A DNA stretch of 64,000 nucleotides from Acidobacteriota bacterium (lineage in GTDB: Bacteria > Acidobacteriota > UBA890 > WLXD01). The stretch is from the NCBI GenBank assembly GCA_012103255.1, contig WLXD01000004.1, positions 310,001-374,000 of the forward strand. The letters run 5' to 3'. Made by a program: the position numbers and the translations under genes. The first letter of the stretch is position 1. Each line of letters starts with the position of its first letter. Shown here in pieces: positions 62,989 to 64,000 of the stretch. The notes under the pieces were generated by a model, which saw only the letters and a list, made by a program, of their open reading frames with translations, was not told where the DNA came from and searched no databases.

Positions 62989-64000
62989 TTAGTAGCGGTA
63001 GTGGTCCGGCTTGTAGGGGCCGTCCACGTCGACGCCCAGGTAGTCGGCCTGTTCCTGGGTGAGGCGGGTAAGTTCCACGCCGAGGTGGTCGAGGTGCAGT
63101 CGGGCGACCTCTTCGTCGAGGTGCTTCGGGAGCACGTAGACATGGTTGCCGTACTCGCCGTCGTTGTTCTGCAGGGCGAGCTGGGCCAGCACCTGGTTGG
63201 TGAACGACGCCGACATCACGAAGCTCGGGTGGCCGGTGGCGCAGCCGAGGTTCATCAGGCGACCTTCGGCGAGCACGATCACGCTGTGCCCGTCGGGGAA
63301 GATCCACTCGTCGGTTTGCGGCTTCACGACGTTGCGCTGCACGCCCGGAATCTTCGCGAGACCGGCCATGTCGATCTCGTTGTCGAAGTGACCGATGTTG
63401 GCGACGATCGCCTTGTCCTTCATCTTCGCCATGTGGTCGGCGGTGATGATGTCGAAGTTGCCCGTGGTGGTGACGAAGATGTCCGCGCTGCCGACAACGG
63501 CCTCGAGCGTCTTCACTTCGTAACCCTGCATGGCAGCCTGCAACGCGCAGATCGGATCGATCTCGGTTACGACGACGCGGGCGCCCTGGCCACGAAGCGC
63601 CTCGGCGCAGCCCTTGCCAACCTCACCGAAGCCGCAGACCACGGCAACCTTGCCGCCGATCATGACGTCGGTGGCGCGGTTGATGCCGTCGACCACGGAG
63701 TGGCGGCAGCCGTAGATGTTGTCGAACTTCGACTTGGTGACGGAGTCATTGACGTTGATGGCCGGGAATAGCAGCGTCCTGGCCTTGTCCATCTGCGCGA
63801 GGCGGATGACGCCGGTGGTGGTCTCCTCGGACACGCCGCGGCAGTTCTCAGCCACACCGTGCCAGCGCTGCGGGGTCTCGCCCTGCACTCGGCGGATCAG
63901 TTCGAGGATGACGCCCCACTCCTCGGGGTCGTTGTCCGCGTCGAACTCAGGAATCGTGCCGGCCTCTTCGAACTCGTAGCCCTTGTGAATCAGCAGGGTG
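62989..64000 (-). CDS. ahcY: Adenosylhomocysteinase, partial (5' end outside window)
   Basis: The frame is open to the window edge; 336 C-terminal residues are visible. SAH hydrolase splits S-adenosylhomocysteine into adenosine and homocysteine in the methyl cycle. Visible features are [18 protein letters not shown] (active-site Lys and Asp), [20 protein letters not shown] (NAD site, here read as [11 protein letters not shown]), [20 protein letters not shown], and the C-terminal KPDHYRY that closes over the neighbour's cofactor. Everything seen is canonical. Confidence 0.97.
   Translation of the reverse strand, partial: TLLIHKGYEFEEAGTIPEFDADNDPEEWGVILELIRRVQGETPQRWHGVAENCRGVSEETTTGVIRLAQMDKARTLLFPAINVNDSVTKSKFDNIYGCRHSVVDGINRATDVMIGGKVAVVCGFGEVGKGCAEALRGQGARVVVTEIDPICALQAAMQGYEVKTLEAVVGSADIFVTTTGNFDIITADHMAKMKDKAIVANIGHFDNEIDMAGLAKIPGVQRNVVKPQTDEWIFPDGHSVIVLAEGRLMNLGCATGHPSFVMSASFTNQVLAQLALQNNDGEYGNHVYVLPKHLDEEVARLHLDHLGVELTRLTQEQADYLGVDVDGPYKPDHYRY

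Noticed and set aside
1-64000. CRISPR arrays, insertion sequences or rRNA operons
   Set aside because: I saw no regularly spaced repeats, transposase motifs or rRNA-like stretches.

Overview
This is a gene-dense, high-GC bacterial chromosome segment with about 53 protein genes, one tRNA and no gap over 300 bases without a gene. Six large orphan permeases of the ADOP type (acidobacterial duplicated orphan permease: two MacB/FtsX-like halves, no ATPase), five PadR regulators, a Ser/Thr kinase fused to a TolB-like propeller, two DUF4097-type beta-repeat proteins and Gram-negative envelope genes (BamA-like, LysM/BON, GT9) all suggest an uncultured Acidobacteriota or a related phylum such as Gemmatimonadota. 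The phylum is inferred from gene content, not from a marker-gene tree. I see no phage, insertion sequence, plasmid or CRISPR signature.

Layout. 1-11 kb is mostly housekeeping: the end of an MBL hydrolase, a sulfatase-like lipoprotein, chorismate mutase/prephenate dehydrogenase, kinase plus DksA-like protein, a Cys-rich membrane protein, then amidase, GerMN protein, RdgB and tRNA-Pro(TGG), then an RlmI-like methyltransferase. 11-21 kb is the first permease island: ADOP (-), PadR, ADOP, DUF4097, PadR, ADOP. 21-41 kb holds NudC, an aminotransferase, a BamA-like barrel with a partner, ArnT-like and PAP2 lipid enzymes, a second DUF4097-like protein, LON-domain and TerB proteins, a sodium symporter, MATE plus ankyrin protein, a domain-swapped aconitase, VOC/ung/RDD (RDD frameshifted), galactokinase, a serine hydrolase and GT9. 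41-46 kb holds a PadR/ADOP pair and a DUF3810 protein. 46-54 kb is a tightly overlapping operon: aconitase X large and small subunits, HpnB-like glycosyltransferase, thioesterase and a 1394-residue tandem LVIVD protein. 54-64 kb has two more PadR/ADOP pairs, a small secreted protein behind response-regulator-like boxes, signal peptidase I, a LysM/BON protein, a membrane protein with a fused soluble domain, and the 3' part of adenosylhomocysteinase.

Most striking pattern. Each PadR gene has its own inverted repeat over its promoter. Three of these dyads span 36-38 bp, and their sequences differ from one another. PadR stops and permease starts mostly overlap by 4 bases. The permeases therefore look like a set of separately controlled cassettes, each sensing its own signal. 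Two cassettes show decay or remodelling: one PadR has lost its DNA-recognition region in frame, and one permease has lost about 30 residues before its second membrane segment.
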